A stretch of 38,148 nucleotides of DNA from Planctomycetaceae bacterium (GCA_020426515.1 JAGQPW010000036.1:3813-41960); one strand, 5' to 3'. Shown: positions 8,373-16,491, numbered from the stretch's first letter. Made by a program: numbers and translations. Notes: generated from the sequence alone by a model not told the origin.

Positions 8373-9731
8373 GTGCCAGTTGCAGCAGTGAAATACGACG
8401 AAGTTCCGATTCCCGAGTACGCCGGACGTAAGCCGCAGGATGTCTGGCCGGCATTTTTCAAGCAGTATCGCCCGCGCCCCGCTGTGGTTGGCTCGTTGAT
8501 TCGGCGGCTCAACAACGACAAGCAGCACGAGCACACGATCAGTTGCATTCAGTCGGCGCTCATCAATGGGCAGTCTCAGCCCTGGATGTATGAAGTTCTC
8601 GCGCTGTCGATGGAGATCGCCGGTCGACCCGCTGCCGAGGTCGAACGGGTGGTGTTGTCGCTGTCAGACTTTGGTCAGGCGGACTATGGGGCGTTCATGT
8701 ATTCCGGAGCCTATCTGGCCCGATTCAAACGCCCAGCAGCGGCGCTGCGTATGTATCGGCAGGCATCGCGAATGATGCCGGAGCGCCCCGAGCCTTACAT
8801 CCTCGGCCTCAAGCTCGCTCAGGAATTGAAATCTCCGGAAGACGTCGCGTGGGCGGCAACGGGAATTCTTGAGCACTACTGGAATCATGATTACCAGGCC
8901 AGGCATCGTGATGCGGAACTGGCCGTTGCCGAAGTGCAGCGTCAACTGCAGAGAGCAGGGGAGTCGGAAATTGCTGGACAACTTGGCCAACAAATGCGGG
9001 CGGCTCAAATTCGCGATCTGAAAATTCGTGTTGAGTGGAGCGGGGCCGCCGACCTCGATCTGCTCGTCGAGGAGCCTTCCGGGGCGGTCTGTTCCTTCTC
9101 GACTCCCGAGACAGCGGGAGGCGGGCTGTTGACTCACGATGGTTGCGGGCCCGATGCCAGCCTGTGTTATGAGGAGTACGTTGCCCCTCGCGCCTATTCG
9201 GGTGATTACCGCATCACCATTAAGAATGCCGGAGGGAGTCTGGTGGGGAACCGCGCGGTCGTCATCATCACCATGAACGCCGGAGGTCCCAAGCCCATCG
9301 AACGCAAGGAAACGGTCAACCTGTCGGAGGGAGATGCGATTCTGCGCGTGACCCTCGACCAGGGGCGTCGCACGCAGCCTCGCGCTGTTCTCGGCCAGTT
9401 CGAACGGGAATTCCTTGAGCAGTTGCAGGCGGCGTCACGTCCACAGGGGCGACGCCAGGCACCAGGGGCAGGGCAGCGAGTCGCTCAGGAGTTGCTGACC
9501 GGCAGAGCAAACGCCGCCCAGCCTCGTCGAGCAGGGGCATTTGCATATGCCCCCGGCGTTCAGATTATTCCTGAAGGGACCATTCTCAGCGGTTCCACCG
9601 TGGTCTCAGCAGATCGCCGGTACGTTCGTCTTGCCATTTCGCCGACATTCAACACCATTACCGATGTATTCACGTACAGCATCTTTGGCGGTCAAACGAC
9701 ACAGCAGTCTGGTGGCCAGGGACAGCGGTAG
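8373..9731 (+). CDS. Continuation of the VWA protein in the -1 frame: TPR-like and YfaP-like C-terminal part
   Basis: The frame is open from the A9 run (8253) to 9731. The only start-type codon near its beginning is GTG 8373, which has no ribosome binding site (preceding bases gtcgtttttcag), and the codons between 8262 and 8373 read like protein (STPVIGQPIAAEPVS, NNTQRTPASNGG). So this is most likely the C-terminal ~490 residues of one ~1339-residue protein with the preceding frame. It holds a helical TPR-like section (PWMYEVLALSMEIAGRP, ALRMYRQASRMMPERPEPYI), then a YfaP/DUF2135-like beta domain (VEWSGAADLDLLVEEP, GGGLLTHDGCGPD, SGDYRITIKNAGG), then a Gln/Arg/Gly-rich end (SGGQGQR). If translated alone it would lack a signal peptide, which argues further for fusion to the upstream part. 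Confidence 0.82.
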   Translation: MPVAAVKYDEVPIPEYAGRKPQDVWPAFFKQYRPRPAVVGSLIRRLNNDKQHEHTISCIQSALINGQSQPWMYEVLALSMEIAGRPAAEVERVVLSLSDFGQADYGAFMYSGAYLARFKRPAAALRMYRQASRMMPERPEPYILGLKLAQELKSPEDVAWAATGILEHYWNHDYQARHRDAELAVAEVQRQLQRAGESEIAGQLGQQMRAAQIRDLKIRVEWSGAADLDLLVEEPSGAVCSFSTPETAGGGLLTHDGCGPDASLCYEEYVAPRAYSGDYRITIKNAGGSLVGNRAVVIITMNAGGPKPIERKETVNLSEGDAILRVTLDQGRRTQPRAVLGQFEREFLEQLQAASRPQGRRQAPGAGQRVAQELLTGRANAAQPRRAGAFAYAPGVQIIPEGTILSGSTVVSADRRYVRLAISPTFNTITDVFTYSIFGGQTTQQSGGQGQR

Positions 9732-9984
9732 TGCTACTGGCCGTTGACGGTGATGCGCCTTGCGAACCTGTGTTCGCAGGAAGTCGGCAGAGCCGGACCA
9801 TGCTCCCTGCTCAGGCTGCCGCTCTGGAACCGGGCTGACTGGATCGGTCGTGCAAATTGCGTCGGCTGAACGTTATACTGGAGAAGCGGCGCATCTCCTT
9901 GAATTCGTTGATGCGTTCCGCTCGCAATGTTACTCACCAACAGCTGCTCAATCGACAGGGCAGGGGAGCGCGAGGGGTTCTGCT

Positions 9985-11481
9985 GTGGCAGAAAACGACA
10001 ATCTCATTGATGACTTTGAACTGATCAACTGCATTGCGACCGGCAATACGACGCAGGTGTGGGAAGTCAAGCACGTCTCGACCGGACAGCAGTATGCGAT
10101 GAAGCTGCTGCTGGACGAGTTCCTGAAGAATTCCGAAGCCAAGGCGTCGCTCAAGCACGAAGCGAATGTTGGAAAGAGCATTGAGCACCCGAACATTATT
10201 CAGATCTTCGATCTTCAGATGTCGCGGGACCATGGCTACTTCACAATGGAGTATTTTCGGGCTCCCAATCTGAAGTCGATGATTCGTGGTGAACTGGCAG
10301 CAGCGCAGGCCCGCGGAGCAAAGCTCATGGAAGCTCTTGTGCAGGCCTTGGCAACTGTTCATGCCAAAGGCTGGGTGCATCGGGACATCAAGCCAGATAA
10401 CGTCCTCCTCAGCAAAGGAGGGGAAACGCGTTTGATCGACTTCTCCCTGGCCAGTCGACCCAGCAATCCACTGCTGCACGCAATGAAGCGGAAGTCTTCG
10501 GTCGTCATTCAGGGGACACGAACGTATCTCGCTCCCGAGCTGATCCAGCGCAAGGCTCTGACCTTTGCCGCGGACATCTACAGCCTGGGCATTATGCTGT
10601 TCGAACTGCTGACCGGATTTCCCCCCTTCCGGACAGGAAATCCAAACGACCTGCTGATGATGCACGTCCGCGACACGCCTGATGTGCCGTCGAGCTTCAA
10701 TCCGAATGTGACTCCGGAAGCTGACGTTCTGACCATGAAGATGATCGCCAAGGACCCGAAGAAGCGTCCTGCGAGCATGATGGAAATCGCGTCTGAGTTG
10801 CGCAACATCCGGTTCTTCAAAGAAGATCCCGAAACACTCGTGCGTCAGAAGGCCGAGAAAGAGAAGAAGGAGTCCTTTCAGTCGTTGGATGCGCGAATCG
10901 ACAGCCGAGCCGATGCCGCACGCATTGAGGCTGGAATTGCAACTCCCTCGAAAAAGTCCGACAAGCCCAAAGAGAAGCACAACTTTCGCATGGGCCTTGT
11001 CGAGGAGAAAGAAAAGCCCGCCGCCACGCCAGCTCCCGCGCCAGCAGCGCAGCAGGGACCTCCGCCCGGAGGAATGCCGGCACCGGGCATGATGCCAGGC
11101 TATCCGCAAATGTTTCCCGGCATGATGCCCGGACAGATGCCGCCAATGGGGATGCCCGGCCAGTACCCAATGCCAGGGCAGTATCCGATGCCGGGACAGT
11201 TTCCAATGCCCGGTCAGCAGTATCCGCCTCCGGGGCAGTTCCCCATGCCCGGTCAGTTCCCGGCTCCCGGTGGTCCACCGGGGCAGGCACCCATGCCAGG
11301 GCAATTGCCATCGCCCGGTCAGCAGCAGCCACCGCAGCAACCCGGTGCGGGGGGGCCTGCTCAGCAACAGCCCCCGCAGCAACAACCTCCGCAGCAACAG
11401 CAGCCGAAGCCACCTCAGCCGGCTCCACCACCTGCAGATGATCTTCCGTTGGCCTCGATCGATGACCTGGATATTGAATAG
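9985..11481 (+). CDS. Serine/threonine protein kinase with Pro/Gly/Gln-rich tail
   Basis: The GTG at 9985 is preceded by GAGGGG with a 7-base spacer and is preferred over an upstream ATG at 9760, whose extra 75 residues look non-coding. The product is 498 residues. The kinase domain covers about residues 8-270: a degenerate glycine loop (CIATGNTTQVWEV), the ATP lysine in YAMKLL (about K40), catalytic loop VHRDIKPDNVLL (about 130), DFS in place of DFG (IDFSLASRP, about 150), and YLAPEL (about 182). A charged linker follows, then a low-complexity tail with MPGQ(Y/F)P units and poly-Q/P, ending in acidic DDLPLASIDDLDIE. No membrane segment is visible, so it is probably cytoplasmic. The essential lysine and both aspartates are present, so activity is plausible. 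accA follows 105 bases later on the same strand. Confidence 0.92.
   Translation: MAENDNLIDDFELINCIATGNTTQVWEVKHVSTGQQYAMKLLLDEFLKNSEAKASLKHEANVGKSIEHPNIIQIFDLQMSRDHGYFTMEYFRAPNLKSMIRGELAAAQARGAKLMEALVQALATVHAKGWVHRDIKPDNVLLSKGGETRLIDFSLASRPSNPLLHAMKRKSSVVIQGTRTYLAPELIQRKALTFAADIYSLGIMLFELLTGFPPFRTGNPNDLLMMHVRDTPDVPSSFNPNVTPEADVLTMKMIAKDPKKRPASMMEIASELRNIRFFKEDPETLVRQKAEKEKKESFQSLDARIDSRADAARIEAGIATPSKKSDKPKEKHNFRMGLVEEKEKPAATPAPAPAAQQGPPPGGMPAPGMMPGYPQMFPGMMPGQMPPMGMPGQYPMPGQYPMPGQFPMPGQQYPPPGQFPMPGQFPAPGGPPGQAPMPGQLPSPGQQQPPQQPGAGGPAQQQPPQQQPPQQQQPKPPQPAPPPADDLPLASIDDLDIE
11095..11310 (+). repeat. MPGQ-type low-complexity tandem repeat in the kinase tail
   Basis: Units of 5-8 residues built on M/A-P-G-Q-(Y/F)-P recur about ten times (GMPGQYPMPGQYPMPGQFP, then QQYPPPGQFPMPGQFP). 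The DNA units are related but not identical. Such tails are disordered and are often phosphorylated or involved in condensate-like assembly; the role here is not known. Confidence 0.75.
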
Positions 11482-11529
11482 CAGTTCAAACCAGGGACAG
11501 CCGTCTGGACCGTTTCTATTTCAACCGAA

Positions 11530-11556
11530 TTCCTCGGCGAGATTCATCTCGAGGAA
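11530..11556. promoter_or_regulatory. Strong hairpin just upstream of accA
   Basis: CGAGAT (11538-11543), a 2-base loop and ATCTCG (11546-11551) pair perfectly, and the flanks TTCCT (11530-11534) and AGGAA (11552-11556) add five pairs around a 3-base bulge. An alternative pairing of TTCCTCG with CGAGGAA is also possible. It lies 49 bases after the kinase stop and 30 bases before the accA ATG. There is no T-run, so it could be a leader or processing structure rather than a terminator. Confidence 0.5.
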
Positions 11557-11586
11557 ATATCACCATAGCCCCAGTTTCGCCAAGCC

Positions 11587-12564
11587 ATGTCCGTTCTTCC
11601 GCTCCCCTTTGAAAAGCCGATCTTTGACCTCGAGGAGCAGCTGGAAAAGCTCGAACAGCAGCCGAATCCCAGCACCACGATGAAAGATTCCATTCGCGCC
11701 ATGCGTGCTGAATTGAATCGAGTGAAGCGGGAAATTTACGAGCAGCTCAATCCCTGGGACATTGTTCGGGTGGCTCGTCACGATGCCCGCCCCAAGGCGC
11801 TCGACTACATCGAACTGCTGTTTGACGAGTTCGTGGAACTGCACGGTGACCGCGCTTATGGAGATGACCGCGCGATCCTCACAGGGCTGGCCAAGCTGGA
11901 AGACCGACAGGTCATGCTCATCGCGCAGCACAAGGGCCGCAATCTGCAGGAGCGTCTTGAGCACAATTACGGCATGGCCCATCCCGAAGGCTACCGCAAG
12001 GCGCTGTCCAAAATGCAGATGGCCGCCAAATACGGACTGCCGATTATCTGTTTCATTGATACGGCCGGTGCCTATCCCGGAATTGGTGCTGAAGAACGTG
12101 GCCAGGCCTACCAGATTGCCTACAACTTGCGAGAGATGTCGCGCGTCGATACGCCCATCGTCTGTGTGGTGATCGGCGAAGGGGGGAGCGGCGGAGCACT
12201 GGGAATTGGCATTGGCGACCATGTGGCCATTCTGCAGTTCGCTTACTACTCCGTCATCAGTCCCGAAGGCTGTGCTGGTATTTTGTGGAAGCATGCCAAG
12301 CACGCCGACAAAGCGGCCCACGCACTCCGCTTCACTGGTAAGGATCTGCTGGAGTTTGGCATCATCGACGAGATTGTCCCCGAGCCACTTGGAGGCGCGC
12401 ATCGCGATCATCGCAAGATGGCCGCCACGCTAAAGTCTTCGCTTCTGCAGGCACTCAAGAATCTCTCCGCTGTCCCGAAGGATCAGTTGCTCAATCGCCG
12501 CTACGACAAGTTCCGCAAGATTGGCCTGTTCGAAGAAGGCCAGGTCGAGCCAGCGACAACATAG
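11587..12564 (+). CDS. accA: Acetyl-CoA carboxylase carboxyltransferase subunit alpha
   Basis: The 325-residue product has the usual length for AccA. It transfers the carboxyl group from carboxybiotin-BCCP to acetyl-CoA, together with AccD, in the first step of fatty acid synthesis in the cytoplasm. Typical AccA segments are plain: an N-terminal helix pair (FEKPIFDLEEQLEKLEQ), WDIVRVARHDARPKALDYI, FVELHGDRAYGDDRAI, GMAHPEGYRKALSKMQMA, ICFIDTAGAYPGIGAEERGQ, VIGEGGSGGALGIGIGD and YYSVISPEGCAGILWK. The start has no strong ribosome binding site, but the N-terminus matches family length. No accD is in the window. Identification is secure. Confidence 0.97.
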   Translation: MSVLPLPFEKPIFDLEEQLEKLEQQPNPSTTMKDSIRAMRAELNRVKREIYEQLNPWDIVRVARHDARPKALDYIELLFDEFVELHGDRAYGDDRAILTGLAKLEDRQVMLIAQHKGRNLQERLEHNYGMAHPEGYRKALSKMQMAAKYGLPIICFIDTAGAYPGIGAEERGQAYQIAYNLREMSRVDTPIVCVVIGEGGSGGALGIGIGDHVAILQFAYYSVISPEGCAGILWKHAKHADKAAHALRFTGKDLLEFGIIDEIVPEPLGGAHRDHRKMAATLKSSLLQALKNLSAVPKDQLLNRRYDKFRKIGLFEEGQVEPATT

Positions 12565-12593
12565 CTCGCGGTCGACGCAGTCTGACAAGCAAT

Positions 12594-12628
12594 CAAGGCT
12601 CGATTCACACTTGTTGGATCGAGCCTTG
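12594..12628. terminator. Hairpin after accA, probable terminator
   Basis: CAAGGCTCGAT (12594-12604) and ATCGAGCCTTG (12618-12628) form a perfect 11-bp stem with a 13-base loop, 29 bases after the accA stop. No clear T-run follows on either strand, so it may stop transcription from both sides or protect the accA transcript end. Confidence 0.6.
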
Positions 12629-12766
12629 CTGCGTTTGATACGGCGTTATTCTTGCCCCGTGGTTTCCACTGGATCGTCGCTCGCCGGGATGACGGATGCA
12701 GTGGTCTACGGTATTGGGATTGAGACCAGAATTACGAAACAAATCGCGTTCGCAATCCATCGTTGT
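12605..12766 (-). pseudogene. Decayed copy of the 5' end of the adjacent membrane-protein gene
   Basis: Bases 12703-12766 match 13357-13420 at about 81% over 64 positions without gaps. On the minus strand, reading from ATG 12760, this gives MDCERDLFRNSGLNPNTVD, against MDYERDWFRDFGLDPSSID at the start of the intact gene next door. After about 20 residues the match is lost and the frame ends at a TGA near 12605. It looks like the remnant of a tandem duplicate whose body was deleted. It lies between the accA hairpin and the intact gene's stop codon. Confidence 0.6.
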
Positions 12767-12793
12767 CTCGCTGGCTCCAACGTATTTCGCTCA

Positions 12794-13417
12794 TCAGGTT
12801 CGCTGATTGCGCCAAGCGATGCGTACGATCAGTGGTGAGCCCTCAACGCTTCGGACATCGGCATGTAGTTCGCCGAGCTCGCTCAACTGGAACAGGATTG
12901 CTTGCATCAGCTCGCGTGCGTTTCGCATCGCTGGATCGGCACAGCAGATTTGAATGGGCGCGCCTCCGTCTTCAAAGCGAATCAGAAACGCTTTGATCCG
13001 TCCCCACAACGCTCCGGCAATTCTTGTTTCCATCGCGACACGACTGAGAACCACCGGCACAATCTCGGACACCTCGGACAGATCTCGCTCCCGTTCTCGG
13101 CTGGTGTAGAGATGCCGCGATCTCAGTGTTGTTCCTTCGAGTTCGACCCAGGCCAGATCGAGTCGAGTCCCGCGCCACACGATGTATCCACCAGCGATCG
13201 CCCCGAACAGCGCGGCAGGTACTGGCCATGGATCAGGGAGATGCCAGAGGGCGAACGCGATCCCCAGACCAACGCATGTCATGACTCCGGTTCCGAGCCA
13301 CTGGGCCAACATCTGCGGCAGCGAAAACGAAGCACGCACACGCGGCTCGACAGGGCGGTCTATCGAACTGGGATCGAGACCAAAATCGCGAAACCAATCG
13401 CGCTCGTAATCCATCAT
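12794..13417 (-). CDS. Membrane protein of unknown function with two predicted helices
   Basis: I start the gene at the tandem ATGATG (13417/13414); an in-frame ATG at 13453 is possible, but the decayed copy downstream is similar only from MDYERDWF on. The 207-residue product has a hydrophilic N-terminus (residues 1-40), two adjacent hydrophobic segments (GTGVMTCVGLGIAFALWHLP and VPAALFGAIAGGYIVW, about 42-80) and a soluble C-terminal part with beta-type segments (LAWVELEGTTLRSRHLYTS, IKAFLIRFEDGG, PIQICCADP). The layout recalls small bacterial proteins with a PH-like domain after two helices, but I cannot assign the family. It converges with accA and probably forms its own transcript. Confidence 0.72.
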   Translation of the reverse strand: MMDYERDWFRDFGLDPSSIDRPVEPRVRASFSLPQMLAQWLGTGVMTCVGLGIAFALWHLPDPWPVPAALFGAIAGGYIVWRGTRLDLAWVELEGTTLRSRHLYTSRERERDLSEVSEIVPVVLSRVAMETRIAGALWGRIKAFLIRFEDGGAPIQICCADPAMRNARELMQAILFQLSELGELHADVRSVEGSPLIVRIAWRNQRT

Positions 13418-13453
13418 TGTGGCCAGACCATTGCTTGTGAGTGATCCGCACAT

Positions 13454-13761
13454 CGGGTCGCCAGGATTCGCACTTGAGTACGCTCAATGCGGAGCTGGCA
13501 GCCGTACGACGGCACGCGAGATCACATCATGCAATTGATCCCGGTTGGGACGTGCAGCGATCATTCAGTCCGTGGAAAAGCGGCAGTGGGAACCATCAGA
13601 AGCCGGCGACAGGCAATCAGAAAGGAACTATCCCCAACGTCCGATAATGTCCGTTATGTTCATCCCAGGCATGGAAATTGACTGGCGACCGTCAAATTTG
13701 TGTTGCCGGGAAACAACGGGCGTGTTGCGAGGATTCAACACTCGGGGGTGAAACCGTCACC
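13454..13761. other. Gene-free stretch of 308 bases between two minus-strand genes
   Basis: The frames here are short and compositionally unlike the neighbours. I see no hairpin of note, no tRNA and no repeat. It probably holds the promoter of the membrane protein gene to its left. Confidence 0.35.
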
Positions 13762-15120
13762 TTAGTACAGCACACGTTGGCTCCCCTGAGCGGCACGCAG
13801 GCGATCCTGGAGCGGGCGTGAAAGTTGTTCGAAGGGATAGCCAACTTTCGAAAGATGGCGGATGATGCGCTGTTCGGGAGTGGACGTGCGATTGGTCGCC
13901 GGATCGGGGTCAGCCTGTCCCGTGATGTCTGCGTACCAGTCTCGCAATACTTCGATGGCCACGCTGTCTGGAACGCCCTCGAGATGTGCGTTGATCTGAC
14001 TGACGATCCCCTTTCGGATGACGGGAAAGTCAGAGACCTTTTCGGCGATCAGGTTGGCCAGTTCCTGCTTCGCCTGGAGTGTCTGGACCGGCGGTTGAGG
14101 AATCGTGCTGGCGGGCGGTGTCGAAGTCGCCGGCGGCGAATACGGATTGGCGACTGGCGGAACTGTTCCGGATGATGCCGGACTCTGCCCCGCCTGGACC
14201 CAACTGTTGAGCAGCTGCGGCAGGTTGCTGCCTCCCGATTGCTGCACCTGCTGGCTGAACGCCGCGAGGTCCTGTGGGGTTGCCTTCTGAATGATGTCCG
14301 CCAGTTGTGACTGTAGCACACTGGACGACTGCGGGTCGGTCTGCTGGAGCTTTTCAACGATTGCTCGCTTGGCCTCTTCGCCAATGGCCGAGCGCACATT
14401 CAACCAGAAAGATGCCGAGTCTACGGGCTTCGAAGTTGTTGTTGACGAAGAACTCGGCCAGGTCGGAGCACTCCCCTGCCCGCTGGAGTTGCCGGACCAC
14501 GGGGTTGCGGTCCCGCCCCAGCTGTTGTCGGTCGAAGGGGCGGTGCCGCCAAACAGCGGTGCATCGTCGGCATGATCGTGGTCGTGTCCGTGCCCTTCCT
14601 CGGCGTACTTCTGCTTCAACTCATCGTTGTCCAGCAGGTGGATGTAATCACCAACAGCATCGTGCAGCTTCGCCGGCAGAATGGGGTGCAGCTGAAACAT
14701 CAGGTGGGCGCACGCCCAGCCGCTCTTCGAATCTTTCAGTGCCTCCCGTGCATCGGGCGAAACGGTGACGATCAGAAATGTCATCACCGTACAGAGCATT
14801 ACGCCTTTCACCAGCCCGAGGACTCCCCCCAGGTGGCGGTTGTATTCCTTCATGTCGGCCTTCTCGACCCATTTCGTCGCTGAACGAGCCAGGCCGAACG
14901 ACACAAAGCTGAAGAAGAGGTAGCCGCCAAACAGGACCACCCAATGATTTAATGGTGGCTGCAGAGTGACATACGGGCCCAGCGCGTTGGAAATGCCATC
15001 GGCAAACGCGAAACACAGGATGACCCCGGCGATCCCAGCAACCTGCCAGATGACGCCCTTGATCGCTCCTCGAGCGGTAAAGAACACCAGAATCGCCAGC
15101 ACGACAACGTCGTACCACAT
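13762..15120 (-). CDS. CvpA-like inner-membrane protein with long disordered C-terminal region
   Basis: A perfect AAGGAGG (15135-15129) lies 8 bases before the ATG at 15120 and only 2 bases before the alternative ATG at 15126, so 15120 is the likely start (452 residues). The first ~130 residues form four hydrophobic segments in the CvpA pattern (MWYDVVVLAILVFFTARGAIKG with the typical R-G-x-x-K-G turn, IAGVILCFAFADGI, WVVLFGGYLFFSFVSFGLA, LGLVKGVMLCTVMTFLIVTV). The rest is soluble: a His/Asp-rich stretch (EEGHGHDHDHADDAP), Ser/Thr/Pro/Gly-rich linkers, and a C-terminal helical domain. CvpA proteins are needed for colicin V export in E. coli and for envelope resistance in other bacteria; their molecular role is unclear. 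The long tail is unusual compared with ~160-residue CvpA. Confidence 0.85.
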   Translation of the reverse strand: MWYDVVVLAILVFFTARGAIKGVIWQVAGIAGVILCFAFADGISNALGPYVTLQPPLNHWVVLFGGYLFFSFVSFGLARSATKWVEKADMKEYNRHLGGVLGLVKGVMLCTVMTFLIVTVSPDAREALKDSKSGWACAHLMFQLHPILPAKLHDAVGDYIHLLDNDELKQKYAEEGHGHDHDHADDAPLFGGTAPSTDNSWGGTATPWSGNSSGQGSAPTWPSSSSTTTSKPVDSASFWLNVRSAIGEEAKRAIVEKLQQTDPQSSSVLQSQLADIIQKATPQDLAAFSQQVQQSGGSNLPQLLNSWVQAGQSPASSGTVPPVANPYSPPATSTPPASTIPQPPVQTLQAKQELANLIAEKVSDFPVIRKGIVSQINAHLEGVPDSVAIEVLRDWYADITGQADPDPATNRTSTPEQRIIRHLSKVGYPFEQLSRPLQDRLRAAQGSQRVLY

Positions 15121-15393
15121 CGCCATCGCCTCCTTGCGGCCACATCGAACGTTTCAGGCAGACAAGCGTTTGTCCGCCAGGTCCGGCAGTTTACGCGCGA
15201 AAAGTCGCAGGCGTAAAGACGAATTCGCGGCGGGATGTTCACCCGGCCGTGCATTGCACCTGTTCCGGTGATCAATTTCCCAATTGTTCGGCGAGCAAGG
15301 CGGCCGTGAATCCATCAACACAGAGGCCCATCACCCCGGAAAGAGCAGGGGGCTGAGCGTGGAAAAACGCCGCATGGTGAGAACCAATGGCGT

Positions 15394-16491
15394 TTAGAAA
15401 TTGCTTGTGGGAGGCTGCACTGGACGAGGGGTCGGAGCACCCGAGGGATTGGTCCCTGGCGCGGTGCCAGCAGGTGTATTGAGTTTCGCCCGCAACCAGC
15501 TGCCATCCACGAGCGGTTCCGACGATGCAGCAATCAGTTCGTCGTCTGGTTGAAACCGCGCACTCACGAAGACATGGGTCTCACCGACCTGCCCCAGAAG
15601 CTGAATTGGCAAATCGCGCACAAATCCCTCTCGCAGAACCTGCACTTTTCGCTCGCCCCCTTCACTGTTCAGGACCGCCCGGTTCGGTATCTCAGCGATC
15701 GGATGCCGGGGAATCATTGTCGAAATGATCGACTGACCAGCGGCCCATTGCCCGCCAGCATTGTTGATGGTCACCTGCGCGGCTGCGAGGGAGACGAAGA
15801 GATCACGCAGCGGCTCCATGTCTGGCGTTGCCGGGATGATCGCCTGAATCTGTCCAGATGCCACACCGTTTTCGACCTGCAGCGTCAATTCATCGCCCAC
15901 CTTCACAGAGTTTCGCTCCACCGGAATGACAGCCGTCAGCATGCTGGGGTCGACGAGTTCCACGATCGAGTCACCCGCATCGACATACATGCCCGGCTGC
16001 ACGAAAACACGTGTCACAATGCCATCGAATGGAGTTCGAACCTGCGTTGCAGCCAGCCGCAGCTCGGCGAGCTTCAGTGCCGACTGTGCTGCTGCGGTTC
16101 GCTCCTTGGCAATCGCCTGTTCCGCAGAGCTGGCTGCGGCCTGCTGAGCCTGAGCGAGCCGCATCAGGGCCTGAGCCTGTTCCAGTTCCAACTGTCGTTC
16201 CTGGGCATCGATGCGGGCCACTTCCACCTGTGTGCTCAAACGCTTCCCCGGTTCGGCGAACACGTCGGAAATCACACCGCTCATCTGACTCGCCACCGCC
16301 ACGCGGCGTTGAGCCCTCAGCACGAGCGGAATTCGGTAGGCATCGGGAGCCCGCAGCGTCAGGGCTTCTCGATCGACGGTCACCGGAGTGGGGACCACCT
16401 CGGTGGATGTTGATGCGGGAGCCTGTCCAAAGGCGACACCGGTCGAGAGGAGGAGCGCAAAACTCAGGAAATCTCGGGGCGAACAACGCAT
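15394..16491 (-). CDS. Periplasmic adaptor subunit (membrane fusion protein) of an efflux-type system
   Basis: The 365-residue product has a signal peptide (FLSFALLLSTGVAFGQA) and the adaptor layout: a first lipoyl half (RVAVASQMSGVISDVFAEPGKRLS), an Ala/Gln/Glu-rich helical hairpin (~residues 90-145), a second lipoyl half (TQVRTPFDGIVTRVFVQPGMYVDAGDSI) and a beta-barrel region (LTAVIPVERNSVKVGDELTLQV). The C-terminal tail is Pro/Thr-rich. Such proteins link an inner-membrane RND or ABC transporter to an outer-membrane channel. No transporter or channel gene is adjacent, so its partner lies elsewhere or it has a separate role. CvpA-like follows 273 bases downstream on the same strand. Divergent from the next gene, with about 200 bases between the starts. 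Confidence 0.88.
   Translation of the reverse strand: MRCSPRDFLSFALLLSTGVAFGQAPASTSTEVVPTPVTVDREALTLRAPDAYRIPLVLRAQRRVAVASQMSGVISDVFAEPGKRLSTQVEVARIDAQERQLELEQAQALMRLAQAQQAAASSAEQAIAKERTAAAQSALKLAELRLAATQVRTPFDGIVTRVFVQPGMYVDAGDSIVELVDPSMLTAVIPVERNSVKVGDELTLQVENGVASGQIQAIIPATPDMEPLRDLFVSLAAAQVTINNAGGQWAAGQSIISTMIPRHPIAEIPNRAVLNSEGGERKVQVLREGFVRDLPIQLLGQVGETHVFVSARFQPDDELIAASSEPLVDGSWLRAKLNTPAGTAPGTNPSGAPTPRPVQPPTSNF

Noticed and set aside
9760-9984. 75-residue N-terminal extension of the kinase
   Set aside because: The extra residues look non-coding and GTG 9985 has GAGGGG at a good distance.
9934-11397. Minus-strand open frame of 487 codons
   Set aside because: It is antisense to the kinase gene, whose motifs are clear; the long antisense frame follows from the repeat-rich, GC-biased codon use.
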